From: an uncultured Pseudomonadota bacterium
GTDB lineage: Bacteria > Pseudomonadota > Gammaproteobacteria > Burkholderiales > Eutrophovitaceae
Length of the DNA: 43,639 nt
Direction: 5' to 3'
NCBI GenBank assembly: GCA_913057675.1
Contig: CAJXOL010000005.1
Span: forward strand, 1 to 43,639
Under the pieces are notes generated by a model that worked only from the letters and a program-made list of their open reading frames with translations, was not told where the DNA came from and searched no databases. The stretch's first letter is position 1. The number at the start of each line of letters is the position of its first letter. The position numbers were made by a program, and so were the translations under genes. Of this stretch, positions 28,005 through 36,180 are shown piece after piece.

Positions 28005-29186
28005 ATGCAATATTTATCGATATCCGCAATTGCTCTTAAAATTGTAATAATTATTTCCTTGTCATTATCGCAGGCCTGGGCAGTTGATCTAGGCGCCTCA
28101 TGCAACACCCCCGGAACCTGGGTTATTCCAAACAAGCCGGACTCATTTCCCAACAATCATTCAGCACTAATGAGCAACACTCATGGTATGGATTTCATTT
28201 TGTTAGGCGAGCAACATGATCAAGCTCAGCATCATCGCTGGCAAACTCAAATGCTCTCGGCCTTATTGGCACACAAAGATCACATTGCAATTGGGTTGGA
28301 AATGCTGCCGCGGGAGAGCCAACCAGCATTAGATGCCTGGGTTGAGGGAGAATTAACATTAAAACAATTTTTATTGCATTCGAATTGGTATGACGTATGG
28401 CGTTTTGATGTGGACCTCTACGAGCCAATATTAAACTTTGCTAGGGACAATAAAATTCCGTTGTATGCATTGAATGTATCGAGAGAATTCATATCAGAAG
28501 TCTCTGCCAATGGATGGCGAGCAAGCAACGAAACGGCTGCACGAGACATTTCCGAACCTGCTCCCGCCTCGCCCAGCTATACAAAGGCCCTAACGGAGGT
28601 CTTTTACCAACATGAAGGCAGTGACGAAAAACAACTGGAATATTTTATAGAAGCCCAACTGACGTGGGATCGCGCCTTTGCAGAAGGATTAGTAAGCGCA
28701 AAGGTGGATACCTCTCGCTTGGTAGTTGGGATTCTCGGCTCGGGACACCTAACTTACGGTTACGGAGTTAAACATCAACTCAACTCAATAGGTGACTTCA
28801 ATATCTTGACTTGGATTCCAACAACAACCGGTATTGCCTGCACTTCTTTAGATCTTGTCGACAAAGAGGGTAGCCCCATAGCTGATGCCGTATTCATAAC
28901 ACCAAATATCGCTATCGCAAATAAGAAGCATAAATTAGGCATCTTTTTAATCGACAGTGAAAACGGCATCGTAGTAGGCGATGTATTAAAAAACAGTATT
29001 GCTGAACGATCAGGACTGCAAACGAACGACGTCATTATTGAAGCTGCTGGCGAAACCGTGATGACAAGTGCCCAACTGATTGAGCTGATACAAAATCAGG
29101 CGCCCGGCTACTGGTTGCCCGTTAAAGTCAAACGCAATGGTCAACAGTTAGACCTTATCGCCAAAATACCAGCCGACAGTCATTAA
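28005..29186 (+). CDS. Exported ChaN-like haem-binding protein with C-terminal PDZ domain
   Basis: A 393-residue exported protein. Signal peptide: residues 1-26, ending QAWA. The ChaN-like (DUF399) domain follows, about 60-285, with FILLGEQHDQAQHHRWQ, IGLEMLPRESQPALDAWVEG and LHSNWYDVWRFDVDLYEPIL. ChaN of Campylobacter is a haem-binding lipoprotein, but this one has no lipobox. A PDZ-like domain covers about 305-390 (NGIVVGDVLKNSIAERSGLQ then TNDVIIEAAGETV). The stop touches the start of the metallopeptidase gene (TAA then ATG with no gap), so these are one unit. A role in haem or protein handling in the periplasm is plausible but unproven. Confidence 0.85.
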   Translation: MQYLSISAIALKIVIIISLSLSQAWAVDLGASCNTPGTWVIPNKPDSFPNNHSALMSNTHGMDFILLGEQHDQAQHHRWQTQMLSALLAHKDHIAIGLEMLPRESQPALDAWVEGELTLKQFLLHSNWYDVWRFDVDLYEPILNFARDNKIPLYALNVSREFISEVSANGWRASNETAARDISEPAPASPSYTKALTEVFYQHEGSDEKQLEYFIEAQLTWDRAFAEGLVSAKVDTSRLVVGILGSGHLTYGYGVKHQLNSIGDFNILTWIPTTTGIACTSLDLVDKEGSPIADAVFITPNIAIANKKHKLGIFLIDSENGIVVGDVLKNSIAERSGLQTNDVIIEAAGETVMTSAQLIELIQNQAPGYWLPVKVKRNGQQLDLIAKIPADSH

Positions 29187-31202
29187 ATGAGAACTTCTGG
29201 AATACACCAAAAATTAGGAGTTTGGTTTTTAAACCTCATTCTTGGGTGTGTCTCCATGTCAGCGCTTTCTTCTCAGATACCTCACGTCGAACTGGACATC
29301 ACATATGAAGAACATACGAGACAACTACACATTCAAGCCAAAACAAGCGTGTCGCCACACTCTCCAAAATTCTTTTTATCAAAAGATGCAACGCTGCACT
29401 CGGTAGATACAGCGAAACATGTCTCGGTAAATCAATCGATTGATGCTCACGTCTTCTCACTTGGGAACGCGCAGCAAGAAACCTTTGTAACACTCAATTA
29501 TTCCCTAATACTGCCTGAATCAAGCGAAATAGACTCAAGCGATCGCGAACCTGGAGGCATCAGTTGGTCTGGAAGCTCTGCGGGAGCTTTCTTACCTGGC
29601 AGCAGCATTTGGTATCCATTTTTTAATAAGCCGAGTACGACGCAGCTGACAATCAAAACAACAAAAGGGTTATTAGCGATTGCGCCAGGTGAACAAATAG
29701 AACAAAGAGCACAAGGCAATTATCGATATAGCGTATTTAGTATGGCTCAACCTATCTTAGGAATCGACTTAATGATAGGGAATTGGGTTGTTAACAAAAA
29801 AAAGATGTCTGGGATGAAAAAACAAATCACCATTCAAACTTATTTTAACCAAGAGAATTCGTATTTATCAGAGGAATATTTGGAGCTTTGCGAACGTTAC
29901 ATTCATTTTTACGAAAATCTCATTGGTCCTTATCCTTACTCCAGCTTTACCGTTGTATCCAGCCCCTTTCCAACTGGTCTAGGCATGCCTTCTTTGACTT
30001 ATTTAAGCCAAAAAATACTTAAATATCCATTTATCAAATTTAGGTCATTGCCTCACGAAATAGTCCACAACTGGTGGGGTAATGGCATTCAAGCCACACA
30101 CGCCTCAGGCAATTGGTCGGAAGGGCTCACCACCTACTTAGCGGATTATTGGCAAGCCGAGTTAACAGATAAAGAAGCGGCACGAAATATGCGCTATGGG
30201 TGGCTCAGGGACTACGCGGCGATAGCTGCTAGTGATGAACGATCTCTTCGTGACTTTACGTCAAGGTATCACACGGCATCATCAACTATAGGTTACGGAA
30301 AAGGTGCAATGGTTTGGCACATGTTAAGAAACTTGATGGGTGATAAGCAATTCATAACCTGTCTCCAAGAATTCTGGATTCAGCACCAATTTGGCTCAGC
30401 AAGCTTCCATGACATTCGCGATACGTGTCAACAGCACACCACAAGTGATCTTACGGAATTTTTTAATGCATGGCTTCCAACCGTTGGGGCACCGCGCATC
30501 AGCATAGACTTAACGCACCAGTCCGCAGATGACGCTCAACTAGCAGTCAACCAAAACGGGGAGTGGATCTTCCCATTGGATGTTCAGATCTCATCAACAG
30601 AAAAGACACAAAAAACAACACAACTCATAACAAAGAAGTCAACCAAAGTTACTCTTCCCGATATTAAAGATAGCTCTGTGCGAGTCAAACTAGATCCCGA
30701 CTTTAATGTCTGGAGAGAGCTGTATCCTAATGAGCAAGTCAGGACTTTACGCGACCTTGTAGTCGCAAAAAATCCAATCTACATTCAACTACATCCAAAT
30801 GTTGTTAATGGCTCAGAATTGATGTCAAATCTTTTTCTGGAACATCCAATAAAAAAGGTATATCACTCTAACTTTAATAATACGGAAAATAAAATCACAA
30901 TCATCTTAGGAGAAATTGAGGAGATTGCTAAACGTCTCAATGAATCAAGCAACGCAATGGATCTCCATGAATTAACAAATAAGCACGATTTAGAGTTTCT
31001 CATGGCGTCCACAACCATTTCCAAAACAACCACATTATTCATTGGCGTCTCCGAATCCATGACCAATGAAAAACTTGCAATACTGATAGGACGCGCTCGA
31101 CATTATGGAAAGTACTCTTGGCTGTCCGTCAGCAAAATGGGGCAGACACACAAAGGGACGTGGCCCATCAAAGAAAAATATTTCGAATTTTCACGCAAGT
31201 AA
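29187..31202 (+). CDS. Exported M1-like (gluzincin) metallopeptidase
   Basis: A 671-residue protein with a signal sequence (residues 10-30, KLGVWFLNLILGCVSMSALS), an N-terminal beta-rich part and a gluzincin catalytic region. The zinc motif HEIVH is at 290-294, followed by NWWGNG, and NWSEGLTTYLADY supplies Glu312, 17 residues after HEIVH instead of the usual 18. AMVWHMLRNLMGDKQF and FFNAWLPTVGAPRI match the C-terminal catalytic helices of M1 enzymes. The last 170 residues, from about 500, have no clear match and contain a VNGSELMSNLFLEHP-type region. It would act as a periplasmic aminopeptidase-like enzyme. It is translated directly after the ChaN-PDZ gene. The GAMEN peptide-binding motif is not evident (FPTGLGMPSL occupies that place). 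Confidence 0.85.
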   Translation: MRTSGIHQKLGVWFLNLILGCVSMSALSSQIPHVELDITYEEHTRQLHIQAKTSVSPHSPKFFLSKDATLHSVDTAKHVSVNQSIDAHVFSLGNAQQETFVTLNYSLILPESSEIDSSDREPGGISWSGSSAGAFLPGSSIWYPFFNKPSTTQLTIKTTKGLLAIAPGEQIEQRAQGNYRYSVFSMAQPILGIDLMIGNWVVNKKKMSGMKKQITIQTYFNQENSYLSEEYLELCERYIHFYENLIGPYPYSSFTVVSSPFPTGLGMPSLTYLSQKILKYPFIKFRSLPHEIVHNWWGNGIQATHASGNWSEGLTTYLADYWQAELTDKEAARNMRYGWLRDYAAIAASDERSLRDFTSRYHTASSTIGYGKGAMVWHMLRNLMGDKQFITCLQEFWIQHQFGSASFHDIRDTCQQHTTSDLTEFFNAWLPTVGAPRISIDLTHQSADDAQLAVNQNGEWIFPLDVQISSTEKTQKTTQLITKKSTKVTLPDIKDSSVRVKLDPDFNVWRELYPNEQVRTLRDLVVAKNPIYIQLHPNVVNGSELMSNLFLEHPIKKVYHSNFNNTENKITIILGEIEEIAKRLNESSNAMDLHELTNKHDLEFLMASTTISKTTTLFIGVSESMTNEKLAILIGRARHYGKYSWLSVSKMGQTHKGTWPIKEKYFEFSRK

Positions 31203-31239
31203 TCCACCAGTTCACTGGCCTGAACATCTACTCTGCGCT

Positions 31240-31965
31240 TTATCGATTTGTTACTTGCGAAATCAACTTTTGAGCCAATAATATCTGTGTTTTATTTAAG
31301 ACATCTAGTCGAATATTGAACGGTGGAGTCAAGTCAACACACAAAAAAGCAAACGAAAATTGTCTGTCTTTTAGCCGTGTGAGGGCCTCTAAGTAAAGAC
31401 CTGCTTGAATAAGATATCCATTACGATCACGACTCTTGAGAAATCTTCGTTGATTCTTGCCGGAAAATGTTTTCAGGTCGACAACAAGATCCTTAGTGAC
31501 AAGATCCGGTCTTGCGCGCCACTGGTAACACAACTCATCTTTCCAATAGATTGAGGTCTCCGCCTCCCCAGATTTGACCCAATTAGAAAACAAATGTTTA
31601 GACCAATAATTGAGTTTCTCTCGAGCTCCGTTGATACGATGCAAGTCAGATTGGCCTAAGCAATAACCTGAAGAACTCTTAACGCCCGCCAACCAGTCTT
31701 TTCTGAGTGTCAGTAGATCAAGCTCAAAATCCTCGGATTCCTCTAGCATCAAACGATGAAACACGGAGCCTAAGCCTGCTCCCCCATCTCCCGAATTCCG
31801 AACGCCTGTTGCTTCATAGTATCGGGATCTAAGATTAGAACTAGAAACGAACTCCTTTCGAGCAAGATACTCATGAATAGTATCCTGAATAGCTAAACAG
31901 TCTCCAGGGTTGAGTATTAAAGAAGAATTATCCGGGTACGCACTCATACTCAAGGGCTCAGTCAA
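31240..31965 (-). CDS. RecE-like PD-(D/E)XK exonuclease (exodeoxyribonuclease VIII-type domain)
   Basis: A 241-residue protein that matches the RecE-type PD-(D/E)XK nuclease domain. Catalytic signature in order: GSVFHRLMLE with His70, AETSIYWKDE around 134-144, WRARPDL with Asp154, VVDLKTFSG with Asp163 and Lys165, and YLIQAGLYLE with Gln187 and Tyr191. The Q-x3-Y motif is characteristic. RecE digests duplex DNA 5' to 3' and normally works with RecT, which is not present here. No phage genes are nearby. The start ATG 31965 lies 8 bases inside rlmJ, so it is translated from the same message; an alternative start is the Met at residue 7. It is the last gene of the leftward cluster from 33955. 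Confidence 0.85.
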   Translation of the reverse strand: MTEPLSMSAYPDNSSLILNPGDCLAIQDTIHEYLARKEFVSSSNLRSRYYEATGVRNSGDGGAGLGSVFHRLMLEESEDFELDLLTLRKDWLAGVKSSSGYCLGQSDLHRINGAREKLNYWSKHLFSNWVKSGEAETSIYWKDELCYQWRARPDLVTKDLVVDLKTFSGKNQRRFLKSRDRNGYLIQAGLYLEALTRLKDRQFSFAFLCVDLTPPFNIRLDVLNKTQILLAQKLISQVTNR

Positions 31966-32794
31966 TTAATTGGTTTATTAGTCGACCTTCTCCCGAAGAA
32001 TCTAATCTTGGCAATAACCAACCTCCAATTACATCTACAAGCGCTTCAAATTGGTAAGGGGGATTGACGATCAGAACCCCACATGCATTCATCAGACCTG
32101 GAAATTTATTTTTTGATAGACAAATCTCTGACCGAAGTATCAATTTATTCCCACACGCCTTCAGCCTTCGAATTAACTGAAATGTAACCTCGTCGTTCAT
32201 CACGGGATACCAAACTGCAAAAACTCCCGTTGAAAACTTTTTTAGCCCAAGTGCTAATGAGGATGCAACACGATCAAACTCTCCAGAACGATCATAAGAA
32301 GGGTCCATAAAGATTAGACCTCGGCGCTCATCAGGCGGCAACAAGGACTTAGTCAGCGAAAACCCATCCTCACTACGAACCGAGGTTCTAGGCCATCCTC
32401 GGACTAAACCTCTCAATTGCTTTACATCTGAGACATTAAATTCATTAAGGACTATGCGGTCTTTAGCCCGCAATAAGCTATGCGCAACACATGGAGACCC
32501 TGGATACCACCTGAGCAATCTATTCTCATTGTTGAGATTAAGTATTCTTACATAGGGCTCCATCGCTTTAGGGTACTCCGCAAGGTCAAAAACCTGATTT
32601 ACTCCCTGATTAAACTCTCTGTTTTTTGCTGCCCATGGATGCATCAAATCGTAACGCCCCAAACCCGCGTGCGTATCCACATATACGATTGGTCGTTCTT
32701 TTTTTTGTAAACTGATGATCAATTGTGACAACAAGGCATGCTTGAAGACATCAGCAAAATTACCTGCATGGAAATAGTGTCTATACGCGAACAT
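31958..32794 (-). CDS. rlmJ: 23S rRNA (adenine-2030-N6)-methyltransferase RlmJ
   Basis: RlmJ methylates A2030 in 23S rRNA. The 278 residues open with MFAYRHYFHAGNFADVFKHA, the family's diagnostic start. YVDTHAGLGRYDL binds S-adenosylmethionine, and WYPGSPCVAHSLLR and FMDPSYDRSGEFDRV follow. The catalytic motif is DPSY at 164-167, where the classic N6-adenine motif is DPPY. Length fits E. coli RlmJ (280). It lies 22 bases after a MazG-like gene and overlaps the next (nuclease) gene by 8 bases. Its place inside such a cluster is unusual for a housekeeping enzyme. Confidence 0.95.
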   Translation of the reverse strand: MFAYRHYFHAGNFADVFKHALLSQLIISLQKKERPIVYVDTHAGLGRYDLMHPWAAKNREFNQGVNQVFDLAEYPKAMEPYVRILNLNNENRLLRWYPGSPCVAHSLLRAKDRIVLNEFNVSDVKQLRGLVRGWPRTSVRSEDGFSLTKSLLPPDERRGLIFMDPSYDRSGEFDRVASSLALGLKKFSTGVFAVWYPVMNDEVTFQLIRRLKACGNKLILRSEICLSKNKFPGLMNACGVLIVNPPYQFEALVDVIGGWLLPRLDSSGEGRLINQLID

Positions 32795-32816
32795 ATCTAG
32801 GTATACCGCCTTAAGA

Positions 32817-33173
32817 TTACTCGAAATCAGTATACTTTTTGTTACTCCCTTTACTTAAAGCTATAGGGTATTTTTCTTGATTAAGCGATATTTTGTGAAG
32901 GCTAGCCTCTATTAAATCAATTCCGAGCACATCTGCCAAGCGAATCAGATACAAAAGAGTATCGGCCATCTCAAAAGAGACTTCCAACTTTTTGGAATCA
33001 CCTAGTCGGTACGACTCTGATTCACTAATCCACTGAAAATGCTCCAGTAACTCACTAACCTCTACTGACAATGCCATTGATAGATTCTTAGGGCTATGAA
33101 ACTGTTCCCAATCACGATCCTTCGAGAACTTTCTCAATTCTAGAACCAGTGTTTCTAATCCAGTTTTAATCAT
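32817..33173 (-). CDS. MazG-like nucleotide pyrophosphohydrolase
   Basis: A 118-residue all-alpha NTP pyrophosphohydrolase of the MazG-like/dCTPase-type family, which releases PPi from (often non-canonical or deoxy) nucleoside triphosphates. The metal-binding signature is visible: SVEVSELLEHFQW (Glu38, Glu41) followed by FEMADTLLYLIRLAD (Glu68, Asp71). The length is that of a single-domain member. DWEQFHSPKNLSMAL is the typical start. It sits between the cpYpsA-like gene (29 bases upstream) and rlmJ. Substrate preference cannot be read from the sequence. Confidence 0.9.
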   Translation of the reverse strand: MIKTGLETLVLELRKFSKDRDWEQFHSPKNLSMALSVEVSELLEHFQWISESESYRLGDSKKLEVSFEMADTLLYLIRLADVLGIDLIEASLHKISLNQEKYPIALSKGSNKKYTDFE

Positions 33174-33179
33174 GCTGCA

Positions 33180-33206
33180 GTAAAAACGAATTCAATACGT
33201 TTTTAC
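33180..33206 (-). other. Hairpin at the end of the cpYpsA-like gene
   Basis: GTAAAAACG (33180-33188) and CGTTTTTAC (33198-33206) form a perfect 9-bp stem with a 9-base loop; the cpYpsA-like stop codon (33203-33205) lies in it. On the minus strand the stem ends in a T-run but is AT-rich, so it might be a leaky terminator that sets the ratio of the first gene to the rest of the cluster. Confidence 0.4.
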
Positions 33207-33955
33207 GCTGACTCTGACTGGGGTTCAGTAGGCTTACGAGGAGATCGTCTTCCTGTCCCGCGTCTTCTCCTTTGTCCAGACGGTTTCGATTGTGGTTTGC
33301 CGCTTGCATCTCCATCTTGCCCTCCCGAAGAAGTCCGAGAAGACCCATTACTCACTGAGCCGGAATCCGCCGTTTTTTTATGTTGCGGTCTAGATGGATG
33401 ACGCTGCTTAGGACCCAAACCAAGAAGCGCACGCACCGCCTCGTAACCAAAACGATGAGCACGATCAGACGCACTTGCCTTAGGACCAATAATATGAAGA
33501 GTCATCAGGCCCTTATCTTTAATAAAATCCGCGATAACTTTCGCAGCCTGACCCGACTGGAGGTCTCCACCGTCTACCAAGCGATATGGTTTTCCCAGTT
33601 GAACACAGTAATCAAGCGCCTCTTCAGGCTCTTCTTCGATATCACCAAAATATATAATTGCTGTCCCATCACTCTCTTTAACATTTTGCCGAATGCTCTC
33701 ACTGGTATCCTCCCCCACCAACTCGACTACCGGATAATCATCAGGGATGAACCCATCCTCCGCCATTCGCCCTTCGGCACACACTCCACCACATTCCGCA
33801 CCTAATTCAATCGCAGCATCAAGCACACCACGACCTACACCAGTTTGCGCATTTGATACTATCTTCATTCGACCACTTTGGAGTCCGGAAATACCAGATT
33901 GCCCAGAAGGGGGACTTTTTTTCTTAAAACGAAAATCTCTGTTGTTTCTTGACAC
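33203..33955 (-). CDS. SLOG-fold protein of the putative molybdenum carrier/cpYpsA type with a basic tail
   Basis: A 250-residue protein whose core, about residues 30-180, resembles the circularly permuted YpsA (cpYpsA, 'putative molybdenum carrier') family of the SLOG superfamily, Rossmann-like nucleotide-binding proteins. Landmarks: KIVSNAQTGVGRGVLDAAIE (31-50), CAEGRMAEDGFIPDDYP (59-75), ESDGTAIIYFG (94-104), GKPYRLVD (121-128) and HIIGPKASASDRAHRFGYEA (154-172). Its loop reads SNAQTGVGR, whereas the family norm is nearer SGGQTGVDR. Residues 181-250 form a disordered-looking tail rich in Arg, Lys, Ser, Gly and Pro (a QRRRRGTGRRSPRK patch). The first 29 residues are also basic. Start: GTG 33955, with GAGG 5 bases upstream. 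It heads the four-gene cluster. Despite the family name, a molybdenum role is not supported here. Confidence 0.75.
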   Translation of the reverse strand: MSRNNRDFRFKKKSPPSGQSGISGLQSGRMKIVSNAQTGVGRGVLDAAIELGAECGGVCAEGRMAEDGFIPDDYPVVELVGEDTSESIRQNVKESDGTAIIYFGDIEEEPEEALDYCVQLGKPYRLVDGGDLQSGQAAKVIADFIKDKGLMTLHIIGPKASASDRAHRFGYEAVRALLGLGPKQRHPSRPQHKKTADSGSVSNGSSRTSSGGQDGDASGKPQSKPSGQRRRRGTGRRSPRKPTEPQSESA

Positions 33956-34479
33956 CTAAACCTCGACTAAAAGGAAAAAAATTGGGGGAAACGTGCGCAC
34001 CTGTAATGTTAGGCGTTACATCGTTCGATGAATAAAAATATAAATTTTTTTAAAATCTTTAAAAAGTTCAGGTTCTGAATAATCGAAAGTAGAGCAGTCA
34101 AAATATATGCTCTCCCATGCGGTTAATTTCCGCCCTGGCCATTCTTTTTTTAAATTTAAGAACGAATGACAACATATTTGCCAAGTCTTAATCTATCCCG
34201 AGGACTTTTTGGTTGCACAGCGAGATAGTTATATAACCTAATCTCCATCACTTAATTAGGGGCTTGACTCGGAGTTTAAGCCCAAAGTGGTTTGTTACTT
34301 AACCAATGTAACACTTTTTACGGACCTGTCAAATTATTAAGAAAAACCAGTCCTCTATAACATGCAATTAGTCGCTCCACAGATAATACGAAAAGGCGCA
34401 CTTTGTCGTACTCACCAACCTTTGATATCCTTACGGTTAATTAGAAACTTTAAACCCTATTGTAAGGAGTAAACATTCA
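33956..34479. other. 524-bp non-coding spacer with a hairpin
   Basis: No plausible gene is present; the frames are full of stops. On the plus strand GGGCTT (34260-34265) and AAGCCC (34278-34283) make a 6-bp stem. The next 30 bases contain TGTTAC and GTAACA with a T-run at 34315-34319. Both could belong to a small RNA or leader. AAGGAG at about 34463 serves the next gene. The part 34020-34070 is very AT-rich. I recognise no known RNA family. Confidence 0.4.
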
Positions 34480-34875
34480 ATGGCTAATGAGGAAAGATCA
34501 GTCGAAGAACTGACGATGGACCAATCCAATTTGTTTCGAGAAGAAACTGTCACAGATCGGCAAGTAGGCACAATCCGGGTCTCGAATCCGATTAGCGCAA
34601 ACGGAGATAACGATCCTGAAAGACAAACTATTTATGCAGGGGAAACCCAAATCATGACACCAATGGGAGCACTCCCAATTGCATTTCAAATAGACGCGAG
34701 TTCATTGGCCGAAGCCGTTGAGAAATATGGCGATGCTGGTAAAGTTGCAGTAGAAAAAGCGATAAAGGAACTTCAAGAAATGCGTCGGGAACAAGCCTCG
34801 TCCATCGTTCTACCTGGAAACATGCCTGGAGGGAGTTCAGGTGCAGGTCCAGGTGGTGGTTTTAAACTGCCATAA
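34480..34875 (+). CDS. Conserved hypothetical protein, 131 residues
   Basis: I cannot name this protein. AAGGAG lies 10 bases upstream of the ATG. The acidic start is followed by TIRVSNPISANGDNDPERQT, then IMTPMGALPIAFQIDASSLA, which reads like beta strands. An amphipathic helix, about residues 82-110 (AEAVEKYGDAGKVAVEKAIK then ELQEMRREQASS), leads to the hydrophobic SIVLPG segment and a Gly/Pro-rich tail (GNMPGGSSGAGPGGGFKLP). No signal peptide or membrane segment is seen. It is transcribed alone from a long spacer and converges with a CoA-transferase gene. Codon use looks like its neighbours. Confidence 0.75.
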   Translation: MANEERSVEELTMDQSNLFREETVTDRQVGTIRVSNPISANGDNDPERQTIYAGETQIMTPMGALPIAFQIDASSLAEAVEKYGDAGKVAVEKAIKELQEMRREQASSIVLPGNMPGGSSGAGPGGGFKLP

Positions 34876-34882
34876 AATAAAA

Positions 34883-36082
34883 TTATCCGGATGAACCGTC
34901 TGAAACTGCGCCTACCCGGATTAAATCATTAATTTGATCATCGCTAAATGCAAGTTCGCTTAAGACCTCTCTCGTATGCTGACCCAACGTTGGTGCGGGA
35001 GTGACTCTTTCTGGTGACGAATGAGACCAATTGCTGGGCGTCTTTGTAGCGTATAAGCTCCCTTCTGTTGGATGCTCCTCGTTGATAAAGAACCCAGTCT
35101 CTATAAGATGCTCATCCGACAACAAATCATCTACGGTATTCATCCTAGCCACGGGAACATCAATGTTCTGTAAAAAAGACATCCAATAATCCGTATCCTC
35201 ATTTTTAATTATCTCTGATAAAAGATCATATATCTCACCAATGTTTTGAGCTCTAGCGGAATGATTTATAAAATTTGGATCATTCATCATTTCAGGTTGA
35301 TTCATGGCAGCCCAAAATCTGGTCCATTGCGCTTCGTTATAGACCAAAGCGCAAATAAAACCATTTTTTGTCTCATAAACGCGTCGATGTTTAAGCCGTT
35401 CATAGCCCGAAGGTCCGATCGGGGGTTGAAAGCTCAAACCCGCCATATGGTCACCCAGTACGAAGTGTGATATCGACTCAAACATAGGAACCTCTACTGA
35501 TTGGCCTCGACCCGACTTCTCCCTCTGATACAGAGCCGCTGTCACAGCATAGACCGCGTGTAAACCAGTAACTCGGTCAGCAAAATTAAGAGGTACATAA
35601 CGAGGTTTTTCCTTACCTCCTTTCGAGACGAGCCAGGGCACACCCGTGCTGCCTTGTATCAAGTCATCATAGGCAGCTCTCCCCGCTCGAGGACCATTCT
35701 CTGAGTATCCGTAAGCACCGACATACACGATTTTTGGGTTTAATGCAGTCACGTCAGAGTAAGACAGCCCCAATCTCTCCATTGCATTGGGTCTAACGTT
35801 ATAAATTAAAACGTCACTGCGCGGAATCAACTTTTTAATGACGTCAATGCCAGAGGGGTGTTTTAAATCAACAGCAATACCTTTTTTTCCACGGTTTAAA
35901 TGCAAGTGCAAATGCCCCATATGGGGGTTTGCCATAGGCCCAACGTCTCTCATATTGTCACCCGAAAAAGGCTCAACCTTAATCACCTCTGCACCTAATT
36001 CAGCCAGTATTTGGGTCGCAAACGGCCCCATAACTACAGAGGTTAAATCGAGAATTTTGACGCCATCAAGAGGACCAGGCAT
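34883..36082 (-). CDS. CaiB/BaiF family (class III) CoA-transferase
   Basis: A 399-residue class III CoA-transferase, which moves CoA between acids via a covalent Asp intermediate. It starts LDGVKILDLTSVVMGPFATQ, then LAELGAEVIKVEPFSGD, LNRGKKGIAVDLKHPSG, and the nucleophile region AAYDDLIQGSTG (Asp139 in Y-D-x3-Q). TGLHAVYAVTAALYQREKSG and the C-terminal TLGQHTREVL are also typical. GAGG lies 7 bases before the ATG at 36082. The acyl substrate is unknown. An acyl-CoA synthetase (37235-38773) and an SDR (39831) nearby suggest a catabolic CoA-thioester region. Confidence 0.92.
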   Translation of the reverse strand: MPGPLDGVKILDLTSVVMGPFATQILAELGAEVIKVEPFSGDNMRDVGPMANPHMGHLHLHLNRGKKGIAVDLKHPSGIDVIKKLIPRSDVLIYNVRPNAMERLGLSYSDVTALNPKIVYVGAYGYSENGPRAGRAAYDDLIQGSTGVPWLVSKGGKEKPRYVPLNFADRVTGLHAVYAVTAALYQREKSGRGQSVEVPMFESISHFVLGDHMAGLSFQPPIGPSGYERLKHRRVYETKNGFICALVYNEAQWTRFWAAMNQPEMMNDPNFINHSARAQNIGEIYDLLSEIIKNEDTDYWMSFLQNIDVPVARMNTVDDLLSDEHLIETGFFINEEHPTEGSLYATKTPSNWSHSSPERVTPAPTLGQHTREVLSELAFSDDQINDLIRVGAVSDGSSG

Positions 36083-36180
36083 AACACTACCTCATTTAAT
36101 CGTGGACTAACGTCTCCACTAGAGTGAAGATTGAGACCGATTTTGGAAAAATTGTTATTAAGACTTTAAATTTTAGTCAG

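Noticed and set aside
33203-33955. Molybdenum carrier, linked with the MocA-like gene at 4673
   Set aside because: The family name is historical, the genes are 28 kb apart, and no molybdoenzyme or MoCo biosynthesis gene is in the window.
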